NCBI GenBank assembly: GCA_004299145.1
Contig: SCQD01000029.1
Span: forward strand, 1 to 56,408
Direction of reading: 5' to 3'
Source: Methylococcaceae bacterium
GTDB taxonomy: Bacteria; Pseudomonadota; Gammaproteobacteria; Methylococcales; Methylococcaceae
Length of the DNA: 56,408 nucleotides
Under the pieces are notes generated by a model, which saw only the letters and a program-made list of their open reading frames with translations, made no database searches and was not told where the DNA came from. Position numbers and translations under genes: made by a program. Positions 45,677 through 54,122 of this stretch are shown here, one piece after another; position 1 is the first letter of the stretch, and each line of letters starts with the position of its first letter.

Positions 45677-46591
45677 GTGCCTGATGGTTGCTTGAATTGG
45701 CGCGTATCCTTGGTCTACATCGGCGTGATTCTGCTGTGGGCCACCACGCCTTTGGCCATCAAATGGAGCGGCGAAGGGCCGGGGTTTTTGTTCGGCGTGA
45801 CCGGGCGCATGACCATCGGCGCCGTTTGCCTGTGGTCGGCGTTGGCTATGCTGCGCCGGCGCCTGCCCTGGCATCGCCAGGCACGGCTGACTTATCTGGC
45901 GGTAGCGCTGCAAATCTTTGGTTCCATGCTGGTGATCTATTGGGCCGCCCAGTTCATTCCTTCCGGCTGGACTGCCGTGGTATTCGGACTGACGCCGCTG
46001 ATAACGGCCTTGATGGCGGCGGTTTGGCTGGGTGAGCGCAGCCTGGGGTGGGGCAAGCTGTTGTCCTACGGCATGGGCCTGGCCGGGCTGGCGCTGATGT
46101 TCGGCACGGCGTTGGCCTTCAGCCACGAGGCGGCGCGGGGTATCGGCGGGGTGTTGTTGTCCGCTTTTTTGCACTCGGCCAGTTCGGTGTGGGTCAAGCG
46201 CATCGGCGCCCGCTTGTCGGCCTGGTACCAAGTGGCAGGCGGCTTGCTGCTGGCTTTGCCGGCTTATCTGGCCGTGTGGTGGTGGTTCGACGGCGAATGG
46301 CCCGATGCCCTGCCGTTGACCAGCTTGGCCGCCATTGTCTACCTGGGCGTCATCGCCACCACCCTGGGCTTCGCCGGCTATTACTATGTGCTCGCCAAAT
46401 TGCCGGCTACCCGCGTGGCGCTGATTACCCTGGTGACGCCGGTGTTGTCCTTGATGCTGGGCCACGCCGCCAACCAGGAGCCGTTGACGCTGCGGGTGGT
46501 GCTGGGCACTGCGCTGATTCTTGGCGCCCTGTTGGTGCATGAATTCGCCGACCGGTTTCAACGCATCCCCCGTAAGGCCCACAAAATGTAG
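45677..46591 (+). CDS. EamA/DMT-superfamily transporter
   Basis: A 304-residue inner-membrane protein starting at GTG, with ten predicted helices in two EamA repeats. Typical segments are GVILLWATTPLAIKW at the start, PLITALMAAVWLGERSLGW at the end of repeat one, and VALITLVTPVLSLMLGHAANQEPL in repeat two. EamA carriers export or exchange metabolites such as amino acids or nucleotides; the substrate is not predictable. An alternative start at the TTG of LNWRVSLVYIG, six codons in, is possible. The gene follows the frameshifted membrane-protein gene. Confidence 0.88.
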   Translation: MPDGCLNWRVSLVYIGVILLWATTPLAIKWSGEGPGFLFGVTGRMTIGAVCLWSALAMLRRRLPWHRQARLTYLAVALQIFGSMLVIYWAAQFIPSGWTAVVFGLTPLITALMAAVWLGERSLGWGKLLSYGMGLAGLALMFGTALAFSHEAARGIGGVLLSAFLHSASSVWVKRIGARLSAWYQVAGGLLLALPAYLAVWWWFDGEWPDALPLTSLAAIVYLGVIATTLGFAGYYYVLAKLPATRVALITLVTPVLSLMLGHAANQEPLTLRVVLGTALILGALLVHEFADRFQRIPRKAHKM

Positions 46592-46716
46592 GTTTACCGA
46601 CAAAAGCCGGCCATCATGACACTCAAGCGCCATGATTTGCCCGCTCCGCGCACCCTCCGTTGCGTTGGCAACGATTTTGCTTGGCGGCAACATCGATGAA
46701 CAAACGTGGCAATCCG

Positions 46717-48042
46717 ATGAAAACTTTTCTTGACTGGTCGGCCTACCAAGACGCGGGCATGGGCGATGCCTATGCCGACATACCCAAAACCGGCGGCGAT
46801 TTCGCCAAGGCGGTGGCGGTCTGCATCAACAGCGGCGCTTGCGAAAAGCACAACGACAAGGGCGTGATGTGCCCGAGTTTTCGCATCGGCGGCGACAGCC
46901 GGCTTTCCACCGGCGCACGGGTGCGCCTGCTCAAGGCGGCACTCAATCACGAACTGGGTGAGCAACTTTTTGTCGACCCCGATTTGCGGCTAGCCATGGA
47001 TCTGTGCGTGAGCTGCAAGGGTTGTAAGCGCGAATGCGAAAACGCCGTGGACATGGCGCTGATCAAAATCGAATACCTGGCCCAACTCAACGAACAGGAA
47101 GGCTTGTCGTTGCGCGCCCGCCTGTTTGCCCACATCCCGTTCTGGCTGCATCGCTGGCCGTGGCTGGGGCAATTCATCGTATGGCGCAATGCCTGGCCGG
47201 TTTTGGCAAAACTGGGGGAAAAGCTGCTGGGAATTGCCGCGCACCGCCAGCTGCCGGTGCCGGTCGCCACAGCGTTTCAAGCGCCGGCAGCCCCACCGGA
47301 CGCGGGCCGACGGGAGGTGGTGCTGTTGGTGGATACTTTCAGCCGGCATTTTGACCCGGACGTGGCCGATGCAGCCCTGGCCGTATTGCAAGCCGCCGGC
47401 TACCGGGTCATCGTGGCGGAACCTGCGCAAGCCGGACGGCCTTTGTGCTGCGGGCGGACCTATCTCGCCCAGGGCATGGTGGCGCAGGCCCAGGCCGAGG
47501 CGCGGCACATGCTGGCAGCGCTGCTGCCCCACGTCGAGGCCGGCCGGCCCATCATCGGCCTGGAGCCTTCCTGCCTGTTGACGTTGCGCGACGAGTACTC
47601 GGCCCTGGACTTGGGCACGGTTGCGGCCAGGGTCGCGGGGCATACACTGCTGTTCGAAGAATTCATCGCTCGCGAGCATACCGCCAATGCACTGCACCTT
47701 AAGCTCAAGCCGCTGGATAAAGCGGTGCTGGTGCACGGCCACTGTCACCAGAAAGCGGTGGGGGCGATGAAATCCATGCGCAAGGTGTTGAAGCTGATTC
47801 CAGGCTTGCAATTTGAGATGGTCGAATCGTCCTGCTGCGGCATGGCCGGGAGTTTCGGCCTGGAGGCGGAGCACGCTGCCGTGTCCTGGGAAATGGCGCG
47901 GCAATCCTTGTTGCCCAAGCTCAGTCAGGCGCCGGACAGCCTGGTGTTGAGCAATGGCTTTTCCTGCCGTCGGCAGATCGCCGAGGGCGATGGCCGCGCT
48001 GGTCTGCATCTGGCCCAATTACTGCGCGACGCGCTGGCTTGA
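46717..48042 (+). CDS. GlpC-like (Fe-S)-binding oxidoreductase subunit with CCG domains
   Basis: A 441-residue protein from the ATG at 46717 (another ATG at 46696 is in frame). The N-terminal ferredoxin-like part has CINSGAC, then VMCPSFR, and CVSCKGCKREC, fitting two [4Fe-4S] clusters. The C-terminal half has paired Cys-Cys-Gly-type motifs (PLCCGRTYL and SSCCGMAGSFG), as in GlpC and the iron-sulfur part of D-lactate/glycolate dehydrogenases. In large FAD-type dehydrogenases this unit is fused to a flavin domain; here it is separate and no flavoprotein gene is adjacent. It would pass electrons from an unknown 2-hydroxyacid-type dehydrogenase. Confidence 0.85.
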   Translation: MKTFLDWSAYQDAGMGDAYADIPKTGGDFAKAVAVCINSGACEKHNDKGVMCPSFRIGGDSRLSTGARVRLLKAALNHELGEQLFVDPDLRLAMDLCVSCKGCKRECENAVDMALIKIEYLAQLNEQEGLSLRARLFAHIPFWLHRWPWLGQFIVWRNAWPVLAKLGEKLLGIAAHRQLPVPVATAFQAPAAPPDAGRREVVLLVDTFSRHFDPDVADAALAVLQAAGYRVIVAEPAQAGRPLCCGRTYLAQGMVAQAQAEARHMLAALLPHVEAGRPIIGLEPSCLLTLRDEYSALDLGTVAARVAGHTLLFEEFIAREHTANALHLKLKPLDKAVLVHGHCHQKAVGAMKSMRKVLKLIPGLQFEMVESSCCGMAGSFGLEAEHAAVSWEMARQSLLPKLSQAPDSLVLSNGFSCRRQIAEGDGRAGLHLAQLLRDALA

Positions 48043-48124
48043 GTGCTGACCATAGCAACGGTTGTCAGTTCGTAGGCAATCGGCGCTGATACAACTACAC
48101 GCCGTTGTCGTCCCTCAAACCGCT

Positions 48125-48162
48125 TTAAAAAACGGCTGCCGGCTGGTAAAAGCCGGCAGCCG
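48125..48162 (-). terminator. Rho-independent terminator for the 48182-48646 gene
   Basis: Perfect 12-bp arms CGGCTGCCGGCT/AGCCGGCAGCCG (48133-48144 and 48151-48162) are followed, reading the minus strand, by a run of six Ts (48132-48127). It lies between two convergent genes and may also slow transcription from the plus strand. Confidence 0.85.
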
Positions 48163-48181
48163 CGTCGGGTGCAAAACGATA

Positions 48182-48646
48182 TCAGGGCTTGATGTTGGTT
48201 TTTGAAGTCCAGCCGCTTTTGCCTTGGCAACTGCCGCTGGTGATTTCAACTTTCACGAAAGGCAAGGGTTGGCCACCCATGGTGGGCACCATGGTTTCTT
48301 CCACCACCTTGGCTGATGTGCCCGGATCGCTGTAGCAGATAAAGCTCTTGTTGCGTTCACCCTTTTCGTCTTCCGCATTGACGCTGAAGCTGCCCGGTGC
48401 TTCGTCGATCAAGGATTTGCCGCCATTCGGGTTGAGCAGGGTGACGGACTGACCGGGAGATACGTTGACCGCCACTTTCAGGTTGCCGTCACCCCGACCG
48501 CTCATGAAAAACCACAATAGCACCACCAGTACGGCGATGCCGCCAAAGAACACTTTGGGGTTGTTTTCTTTCAAGTCGGTCAGCTTGCCGACGATATTTG
48601 CCGCGTTGGCTGCAGGATTGCTTTGGGTGTTGTTTTCTTCGGACAT
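48182..48646 (-). CDS. Membrane-anchored small protein of unknown function
   Basis: A 154-residue protein with a short cytoplasmic N-terminus, one membrane helix at ~34-50 (VFFGGIAVLVVLLWFFM) and an extracytoplasmic domain of ~100 residues. That domain has VSPGQSVTLLNPNGGKSLI, a Cys in SFICYSDPG and a second Cys in ITSGSCQGKSGW, which could pair as a disulfide. The C-terminal QGKSGWTSKTNIK segment recalls bacterial SH3-like domains. I do not recognise a named family. It has its own terminator downstream and AGGAGG-like bases (GAGGTAAT) before the ATG. Confidence 0.75.
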   Translation of the reverse strand: MSEENNTQSNPAANAANIVGKLTDLKENNPKVFFGGIAVLVVLLWFFMSGRGDGNLKVAVNVSPGQSVTLLNPNGGKSLIDEAPGSFSVNAEDEKGERNKSFICYSDPGTSAKVVEETMVPTMGGQPLPFVKVEITSGSCQGKSGWTSKTNIKP

Positions 48647-49196
48647 TCTCTATTACCTCCTCTCGTTAAGTCTGGCCTGGGTCAAGGCTACGGCTCGCTT
48701 TTGCAACTTGCCATGCCGGCAAGACATTATCAAAAGTGTCTTAAGTGTTTTTGTTATGGTTACCGGCGTTCTTGCAGCCACCCGATGCGCAGCTTGTGGT
48801 TGCATAGTTCAATGGCGTCGGCGACGGTTTTGTCAAAGGCGTCAAACGCGCCTTTCCCGCATTATAACGCGAACACGAACTTGTGTACGTTACCGTGTAA
48901 GTCGCAGCAACCTTTACTTCCTCTCCCTCTGGGTAGGGTCGGGGTGAGGGAAACCGATCATGGCGCGAGTGCTTTCAAGAAGCCTTAGCTTTTCCGCGAG
49001 GACGCGGCGGCTTTCATGGTCAGGGGCGGCTCTCGCGTCATGATCGGTTGGGACGGCGATCACCCCTGTTTGGTGGCGCGGTCTCTATGGAATAACCGTG
49101 TAAAATGACGGCGATGGGTGGCTGTCCGCCTGTGCACAACGGCGGCACCCGGCCATTCGACGTCGACGGGACCAATCCGACCACCGGAGAGCAGTG
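48647..49196. other. 550-bp intergenic region with dispersed repeats
   Basis: No coding frame is convincing. It holds the second copy of the 30-bp repeat (48888-48917), an AAGAAGCCTTAG phrase also seen near 32609, and a CCTCTCCCTCTGGGTAGGG...GGGGTGAGGG imperfect hairpin (48922-48951). GGAG at 49185 is the ribosome site for the GST-like gene. Confidence 0.55.
48888..48917. repeat. Short dispersed repeat, copy 2
   Basis: It contains CGTTACCGTG and GCAACCTTTAC and matches 13077-13107 with about two substitutions and one single-base gap. A longer GC-rich pyrimidine stretch follows it here but not at the other copy. Confidence 0.6.
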
Positions 49197-49898
49197 ATGA
49201 TTACGCTTTATACTTTTGGGCCGGCTTTCGGCTTGCCCGATCCCAGCCCTTTCGTTACCAAGGCCGAATTGTTGTTCAAAATGGCGCAGCTGGACTATCG
49301 CACCACGACCGGCAATCTGCGCAAAGCGCCCAAGGGTAAACTGCCTTATATCGAGGATGATGGCTTGCCGGTGGCGGACTCCACCTTTATCCGCCTGCAC
49401 ATCGAACAAAAATACGGCGTCGATTTCGACCACGGCTTGTCGGCGCAGCAGCGCGGCATCGCCTGGGCGGTGGAAAAGATGCTGGAAGATCATCTCTACT
49501 GGGCGCTGGTCAACGAGCGCTGGCTGGATGATGGCAATTTTGCGCGCGGCCCGGCTGTGTTTTTCCGCTCGCTGCCTTGGCCTTTGCGGCCGCTGGTGCA
49601 AACGATGGTTCGGCGTCAGGTGCGTAAGAGTTTATGGGCTCAAGGCATGGGCCGCCACTCGCAGCAGGAAATCAACACCCTGGCCGTCAGGGCGCTGGAA
49701 TCCGTCGCGGCGATTCTGGGCGAAGGACCTTATCTGATGGGCGATGTCCCTTGCGGCGCCGATGCTACGCTGTGCGCTTTTGCCATGGGGTTGCTGTGCC
49801 CGCATTTCGACACGCCGCTACGCAACGCGGCGGAAAAACTGCCCAATCTGGTGAGCTATGTAGATCGGATGCGGAGCAAATACTTCCCTGACTCCTGA
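49197..49898 (+). CDS. Glutathione S-transferase-like protein (Faxc/metaxin-type)
   Basis: A 233-residue protein; the ATG at 49197 has GGAG upstream and a GTG precedes it directly. A thioredoxin-like N-terminal domain (ITLYTFGPAFGLPDPSPFVTKAELLFKMAQ, then KGKLPYIEDDG, VADSTFIRLHIE) is followed by an all-alpha GST C-domain (GEGPYLMGDVPCGADATLCAF). The pattern suits the failed-axon-connection/metaxin branch rather than classic detoxifying GSTs. It lies 15 bp before the PBP1b gene in the same direction. Substrate unknown. Confidence 0.8.
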   Translation: MITLYTFGPAFGLPDPSPFVTKAELLFKMAQLDYRTTTGNLRKAPKGKLPYIEDDGLPVADSTFIRLHIEQKYGVDFDHGLSAQQRGIAWAVEKMLEDHLYWALVNERWLDDGNFARGPAVFFRSLPWPLRPLVQTMVRRQVRKSLWAQGMGRHSQQEINTLAVRALESVAAILGEGPYLMGDVPCGADATLCAFAMGLLCPHFDTPLRNAAEKLPNLVSYVDRMRSKYFPDS

Positions 49899-49913
49899 AT
49901 GATTAAGGAATAA

Positions 49914-52205
49914 ATGCCCCGCAAGAAGAAGCTTCCACCACCAGCACCAACTCGTGCATCTTTCTGGTGGGCGCTGTGGCCGCTTTATGCCCTGGCTTTG
50001 CTGGGATTGCTGACTTATCTGGGCTATCTGGATTACACCGTGCAACACCAGTTCCAGGGACAGCGCTGGGAACTGCCTTCCTACGTTTATGCCCGCCCGG
50101 TCGAGTTGTACGTCGGTGCGCCGCTGACGGCGGAGCGCCTGCAATCCACGCTGGATGAACTGAGCTATCGCAACGATCCCCTGCTGTCGACGCCGGCCAG
50201 CTATGCGCGCAAGGGCGGCGAGTTTTGGCTGAGCACCCGGCCATTCCGCTTCGGCGACCGGGAGCAGCCCAATCGGCGCGTCAAGGTCAGCTTTGCCGGC
50301 GGCGCGCCGACGGCTTTGCAGGAAGTGCCGGGCGGCAAGAACATCGCGCTGTTGCGCCTGGACCCGGTGCAGATCGGCAGTTTTTATCCCAGCCGCAAAG
50401 AAGACCGCATCCTGGTGAAGCTGGCGGAGGTGCCGCCGATGCTGGTGCAGGGCTTGCTGGCGATGGAAGACCGCGATTTTTATTACCACCACGGCGTTTC
50501 GCCGCGCGCCATCGCGCGCGCCATGTGGTCCAACCTGAAAGCGCTGGGCTTTGTGCAGGGCGGCAGCACCATCACCCAGCAGCTGGTGAAAAATTTTTAC
50601 CTCAGCAGCGAACGCAGCCTGTGGCGCAAGCTCAACGAAGCGGCCATGGCGCTGATCATGGACGCCCGCTATGCCAAGGACGACATCCTCGAAGCCTATC
50701 TCAACGAAATTTACCTGGGCCAGGACGGCGCCCGCGCCATTCACGGCTTTGGTCTGGCCAGCGAGTTTTATTTCAGCCGACCCTTGCGCGACCTCAAGCT
50801 GCAGCACATCGCCATGCTGGTGGCGCTGGTGCGCGGGCCGGGCTATTACGACCCGCGCCGCGACGCGGAGCGCGCCATGCAACACCGCAATCTGGTGCTG
50901 GACACGATGGCAGGCACCGGTGTCATCACGCCGCAGATGGCCGCAGCGGCCAAACAACAAGCGCTGGACGTGGTGAAAGCCAGCCACCGCGCGGTGGCGC
51001 GCCACCCGGCGTTTCTCGATCTGGTGCGCCGCCAACTGCACGACGAATACCGCGACGAAGACCTGGCGTCCACCGGGCTACGCATCATCACCACGCTGGA
51101 TACCGAGGTGCAGCGCCAGTTGGAAGCGGCGGTCTCCGAAACCGTGCCGCGCCTGGAAAAAGCCCATCGCCTGGAACAGCTGCAGGCCGCCGCCATCGTC
51201 ACGCATAAAAGCAACGGCGAAGTGGTCGGGCTGGTGGGTGGGCGCGACCCGGAAGACGCCGGGTTTAACCGGGCGGTGGATGCCGTGCGTCCCATCGGCT
51301 CGTTGTACAAGCCGGTGGTATATCTCACCGCCTTGCTGCAACCGCAGCGCTATACCGTTTCCAGTTTGCTCAAGGACGAAGCGATACGCTTGAAGAACGA
51401 AGTGGGCGACGTGTGGACGCCGCGTAATTACGACGGCAAGGAGCACGGCTTGGTGCCGCTGCATCAGGCGCTGGCCGAATCGCTCAACTTGGCGACCGTG
51501 CGTCTGGGCTTGGCGGTGGGCGTGGCCAATACGGTAACGGTGCTGCGCCAACTCGGCGTCAATCGCCGCGTCGATCCGTTTCCTTCATTGCTGCTGGGTA
51601 GCGGCGAAATGTCTTTGCTGGATGTGGCCCAGCTCTATCAGTCGCTGGCCGACGATGGCTTCGTCTCGCCGTTGCGCTCGATTCTGGCGGTGTTGGACAA
51701 CCAGGGGCGTCCGCTCAAGCGCTATGGCCTGGAGATGCGCGCCGGCGTCGATGCGGCGGCCGTGTATGTGCTGAATACGGTGTTGCAGGAAGTGGCGCGC
51801 ACCGGTACGGCGCGTTCGGTGTATGGCGTATTGCCGGAAGATTTTAACGTGGCCGGCAAAACCGGTACCACCAATGATTTGCGCGACAGTTGGTTCGCCG
51901 GTTTTACCGGTGATTACGTCGGCGTGGTATGGGTGGGCCGCGACGACAATCAGCCGGCCAAGCTCACCGGCGCGCGCGGCGCGCTGCCCATCTGGAGCGA
52001 TGCTTTCCGTCGCTTCAGCCATGAGCCTTTGCAATTGCCGGTTTTGGAAAGAGTGGAGCGGGTGTGGGTCGATGCGGAGGGCCGGCGCAGCAGCGAGGAG
52101 TGTTCAAGCGCACGGCTGTTGGCTTATGTGGCGGGTTCCGCTCCGGCGGAGACGGCGGGCTGTGCCGATGTCGAGGTGCAGCCGGAAAACATCGTCCCGC
52201 CGTGA
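49914..52205 (+). CDS. mrcB: Bifunctional penicillin-binding protein 1B
   Basis: A 763-residue class A PBP that polymerises and cross-links peptidoglycan. A short cytoplasmic tail and one membrane helix (~18-38) precede a UvrB-domain-2-like region, as in PBP1b. The glycosyltransferase domain has Glu185 in AMEDRDFYYHHG and GGSTITQQLVKN. The transpeptidase domain has catalytic Ser463 and Lys466 (RPIGSLYKP), the SxN motif at 523-525 (SLN) and KTG at 649-651. All active-site motifs are intact. It follows the GST-like gene by 15 bp. LpoB-type activator genes are not seen here. Confidence 0.96.
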   Translation: MPRKKKLPPPAPTRASFWWALWPLYALALLGLLTYLGYLDYTVQHQFQGQRWELPSYVYARPVELYVGAPLTAERLQSTLDELSYRNDPLLSTPASYARKGGEFWLSTRPFRFGDREQPNRRVKVSFAGGAPTALQEVPGGKNIALLRLDPVQIGSFYPSRKEDRILVKLAEVPPMLVQGLLAMEDRDFYYHHGVSPRAIARAMWSNLKALGFVQGGSTITQQLVKNFYLSSERSLWRKLNEAAMALIMDARYAKDDILEAYLNEIYLGQDGARAIHGFGLASEFYFSRPLRDLKLQHIAMLVALVRGPGYYDPRRDAERAMQHRNLVLDTMAGTGVITPQMAAAAKQQALDVVKASHRAVARHPAFLDLVRRQLHDEYRDEDLASTGLRIITTLDTEVQRQLEAAVSETVPRLEKAHRLEQLQAAAIVTHKSNGEVVGLVGGRDPEDAGFNRAVDAVRPIGSLYKPVVYLTALLQPQRYTVSSLLKDEAIRLKNEVGDVWTPRNYDGKEHGLVPLHQALAESLNLATVRLGLAVGVANTVTVLRQLGVNRRVDPFPSLLLGSGEMSLLDVAQLYQSLADDGFVSPLRSILAVLDNQGRPLKRYGLEMRAGVDAAAVYVLNTVLQEVARTGTARSVYGVLPEDFNVAGKTGTTNDLRDSWFAGFTGDYVGVVWVGRDDNQPAKLTGARGALPIWSDAFRRFSHEPLQLPVLERVERVWVDAEGRRSSEECSSARLLAYVAGSAPAETAGCADVEVQPENIVPP

Positions 52206-52289
52206 TTTCTCAGCGGCGGGACGATGGCCTCACGGCGTTATTGGGGGCGTTCTGTCGATCAGGATTTGGCCGACAATAACCTCCAGGAC

Positions 52290-52565
52290 TCAATCGCCTT
52301 GCTTATCCTTGCCTTTCGGTTTGCCCGGGCGAAACGAAATGCGGGTTTTTGCCGCACCCGGCTTGGCCTTGTCCGCGGCAACCGGTTTGATGACGAATGT
52401 TCCAAACCCCTTTACCGCCACATTTTCTTCTTGTGCATCCTTGATTTGGTTTTTCAGTTCGGCCAGCACGGCGCGCACGATGGCCGTGGCGCGCTTGCTG
52501 GGTACTTTGCCGAACGCTTTTTCGTTTTGCAGTTTGGCTGATTGAACCAGTTCTTGTAGTGTCAT
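52290..52565 (-). CDS. HU/IHF-family DNA-binding protein
   Basis: A 91-residue protein from the ATG at 52565; the frame is open far upstream, but only this part has similarity. It has the HU-like dimerisation helices (ATAIVRAVLAELKNQIKDA), the VAVKGFGTFVI turn and the DNA-binding arm (KTRISFRPGK). The N-terminus differs from typical HU, and the C-terminus is Lys-rich. It is likely a nucleoid-associated or regulatory HU homologue rather than the main HupB. The gene is convergent with mrcB and lies downstream of a small unknown gene. Confidence 0.85.
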   Translation of the reverse strand: MTLQELVQSAKLQNEKAFGKVPSKRATAIVRAVLAELKNQIKDAQEENVAVKGFGTFVIKPVAADKAKPGAAKTRISFRPGKPKGKDKQGD

Positions 52566-52651
52566 GGTAACTCTCCCGACATGGATAAAAGAGGAAAAAT
52601 GGATTCGCTGATGATGACCGCCCCGTGCTCGATGGTTCGAGGCCGGGCCTG

Positions 52652-53020
52652 CTATCCCAGCAAATGATTGCTCTTGAGCGTTTTGCGTAATGCTTGCAGC
52701 GCCGGCAGTAGATTGGCGGCAGCTTCGTTGGCCTCGGCGGATTCGCCCTGGCGGACAAACCAGCGATTGGCGTGGTCCAGCGCTTCGGACAGCGTCAGCG
52801 CCGCGAGTTCCTCGCGGAGCAGCGTCGTTCGATGCTGGCGTTTGATCCATGACTCCACTTCGGCGATCTCTGCGCTGGTCAGTACACTGCTCAGTTCTTT
52901 GGTGAGCGCGGGATCGGTCAGGGGTATCCGCCCAACCACTTCGGTTTTGGGCTTTTTGGTCTCCTGGTTGTATAGCGTGCGCACCAGTTGTACGACGTTC
53001 TTGCGGTAACGAAAATGCAT
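52652..53020 (-). CDS. Conserved small protein of unknown function
   Basis: A 122-residue soluble protein. The N-terminal ~35 residues (RYRKNVVQLVRTLYNQETKKPKTEVVGRI) look like a beta-strand-rich, positively charged module. The rest is helical (LTSAEIAEVESWIKRQH, LALTLSEALDHANRWF). I do not know its function. AAAGG precedes the ATG. It has a well-formed promoter with a 16-bp palindrome across the -10 box, and may be co-transcribed with the HU-like gene 86 bp downstream. Confidence 0.75.
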   Translation of the reverse strand: MHFRYRKNVVQLVRTLYNQETKKPKTEVVGRIPLTDPALTKELSSVLTSAEIAEVESWIKRQHRTTLLREELAALTLSEALDHANRWFVRQGESAEANEAAANLLPALQALRKTLKSNHLLG

Positions 53021-53048
53021 GTATGCGCGCCTTTTGAGAAGCCACGTT

Positions 53049-53085
53049 GGGCAGTATACTGCCCGAATAATAAAAAAGCAAAGCC
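53049..53085 (-). promoter_or_regulatory. Promoter with palindromic operator over the -10 box
   Basis: Reading the minus strand: a -35 TTGCTT, 17 bp, then a -10 TATACT that lies inside the perfect palindrome GGGCAGTATACTGCCC (53049-53064). Transcription should start near 53044, giving a short leader to the ATG at 53020. The -35 box falls in the T-tract side of the galE terminator. Confidence 0.65.
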
Positions 53086-53111
53086 CCCGAATCCATTGCG
53101 GACCGGGGGCT
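53073..53111 (-). terminator. Rho-independent terminator of galE
   Basis: Arms AGCCCCCG (53082-53089) and CGGGGGCT (53104-53111) are followed on the minus strand by a T-run (53078-53073). It starts 14 bp after the galE stop. The T-run overlaps the promoter of the downstream small gene. Confidence 0.85.
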
Positions 53112-53124
53112 GGTTATTGCGGAA

Positions 53125-54111
53125 TCAGTGCGGCCTGCGTTGTTCCCACTGCCAGGCGTGGCGCACGATGGTTTTCAGGTCCGCATAGCGGGGGGACCAT
53201 CCCAACGTTGCTTTGGCCAGCGCTGCATCGGCAACCAGACGGGCAGGATCGCCCTCGCGCTTGGGCGCATTTTGTACCGGAACCGGAGCGCCGGTTACGT
53301 CCATGACGGCGTCCAGCACTTGTTGCACGCTGAATCCCGCGCCGTTGCCCAGGTTGAAAGCAATGGTGGCTCCGCCGTTCCACAAATACTCCAGCGCCAG
53401 CAAGTGGGCATCACATAAATCATCCACGTGAATGTAATCCCGTATGCAGGTGCCGTCGGGGGTGGGGTAATCGCGTCCGAACACGCTGAGCGCCGGGCGG
53501 CGTCCCAGTACCGCCTGCAATGCCAGGGGTATCAGGTGCGTTTCCGGCTGGTGCCGTTCGCCGATGCGCGCGTCAGGATCGGCCCCGGCCGCGTTGAAAT
53601 AGCGCAACGCCACGGAGCGCAGCCCATAGGCGCGATCAAAATCCCGCAGCATTATTTCCACCATGTGCTTGGTCATGCCATAGGGGTTGATCGGCAAACG
53701 CGGGTGTTTTTCGTCGATGGGCACTTGCTCGGGTTCGCCAAAGACAGCGGCAGTAGAAGAAAAGATGAGATTACCGATACCGTGCTGTTTCATGGTATCG
53801 ATCAACGTCAGCGTTTTGGCGACGTTGCACGAATAGTAGCGGGCTGGGTCGATGACCGATTCGCCCACCTGTATCAGCGATGCAAAATGCAGCACCCCAT
53901 CGAAGGGTTGCCGGCTGAACAAGTCATCCAGCACGGCGCGGTTGCCGAAGTCGCCGGCGATAAATTCCCCGCCCAACAGACTGTCGCGAAACCCGGTCGA
54001 CAAGTCATCGAGTACGACGACTTTATGGCCGGCATCCAGCAAGCACTTCACCATGTGCGAGCCGATATAACCGCACCCGCCGATTACCAGAATATTTTTT
54101 GAGATTTTCAT
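53125..54111 (-). CDS. galE: UDP-glucose 4-epimerase
   Basis: A 328-residue short-chain dehydrogenase interconverting UDP-glucose and UDP-galactose. The NAD-binding GGCGYIGSHMV motif is near residue 11. The catalytic Ser/Thr is in SSTAAVFGEP, and Tyr and Lys are in NPYGMTKHMVE. The RYFNAAGADPD and GDGTCIRDYIHV-like segments are typical. It is the last gene of a three-gene unit with a DUF707 protein (11 bp upstream) and glf, so UDP-Gal made here can pass to UDP-galactofuranose. Confidence 0.96.
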   Translation of the reverse strand: MKISKNILVIGGCGYIGSHMVKCLLDAGHKVVVLDDLSTGFRDSLLGGEFIAGDFGNRAVLDDLFSRQPFDGVLHFASLIQVGESVIDPARYYSCNVAKTLTLIDTMKQHGIGNLIFSSTAAVFGEPEQVPIDEKHPRLPINPYGMTKHMVEIMLRDFDRAYGLRSVALRYFNAAGADPDARIGERHQPETHLIPLALQAVLGRRPALSVFGRDYPTPDGTCIRDYIHVDDLCDAHLLALEYLWNGGATIAFNLGNGAGFSVQQVLDAVMDVTGAPVPVQNAPKREGDPARLVADAALAKATLGWSPRYADLKTIVRHAWQWEQRRPH

Positions 54112-54122
54112 GTGAGATTGGG

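Noticed and set aside
45539-45684. Continuation of the 45268 frame to 45684 as a normal C-terminus
   Set aside because: The sequence changes abruptly from membrane-like to Cys/His/Arg-rich, while the neighbouring frame gives a good membrane helix, so a frameshift is the better reading.
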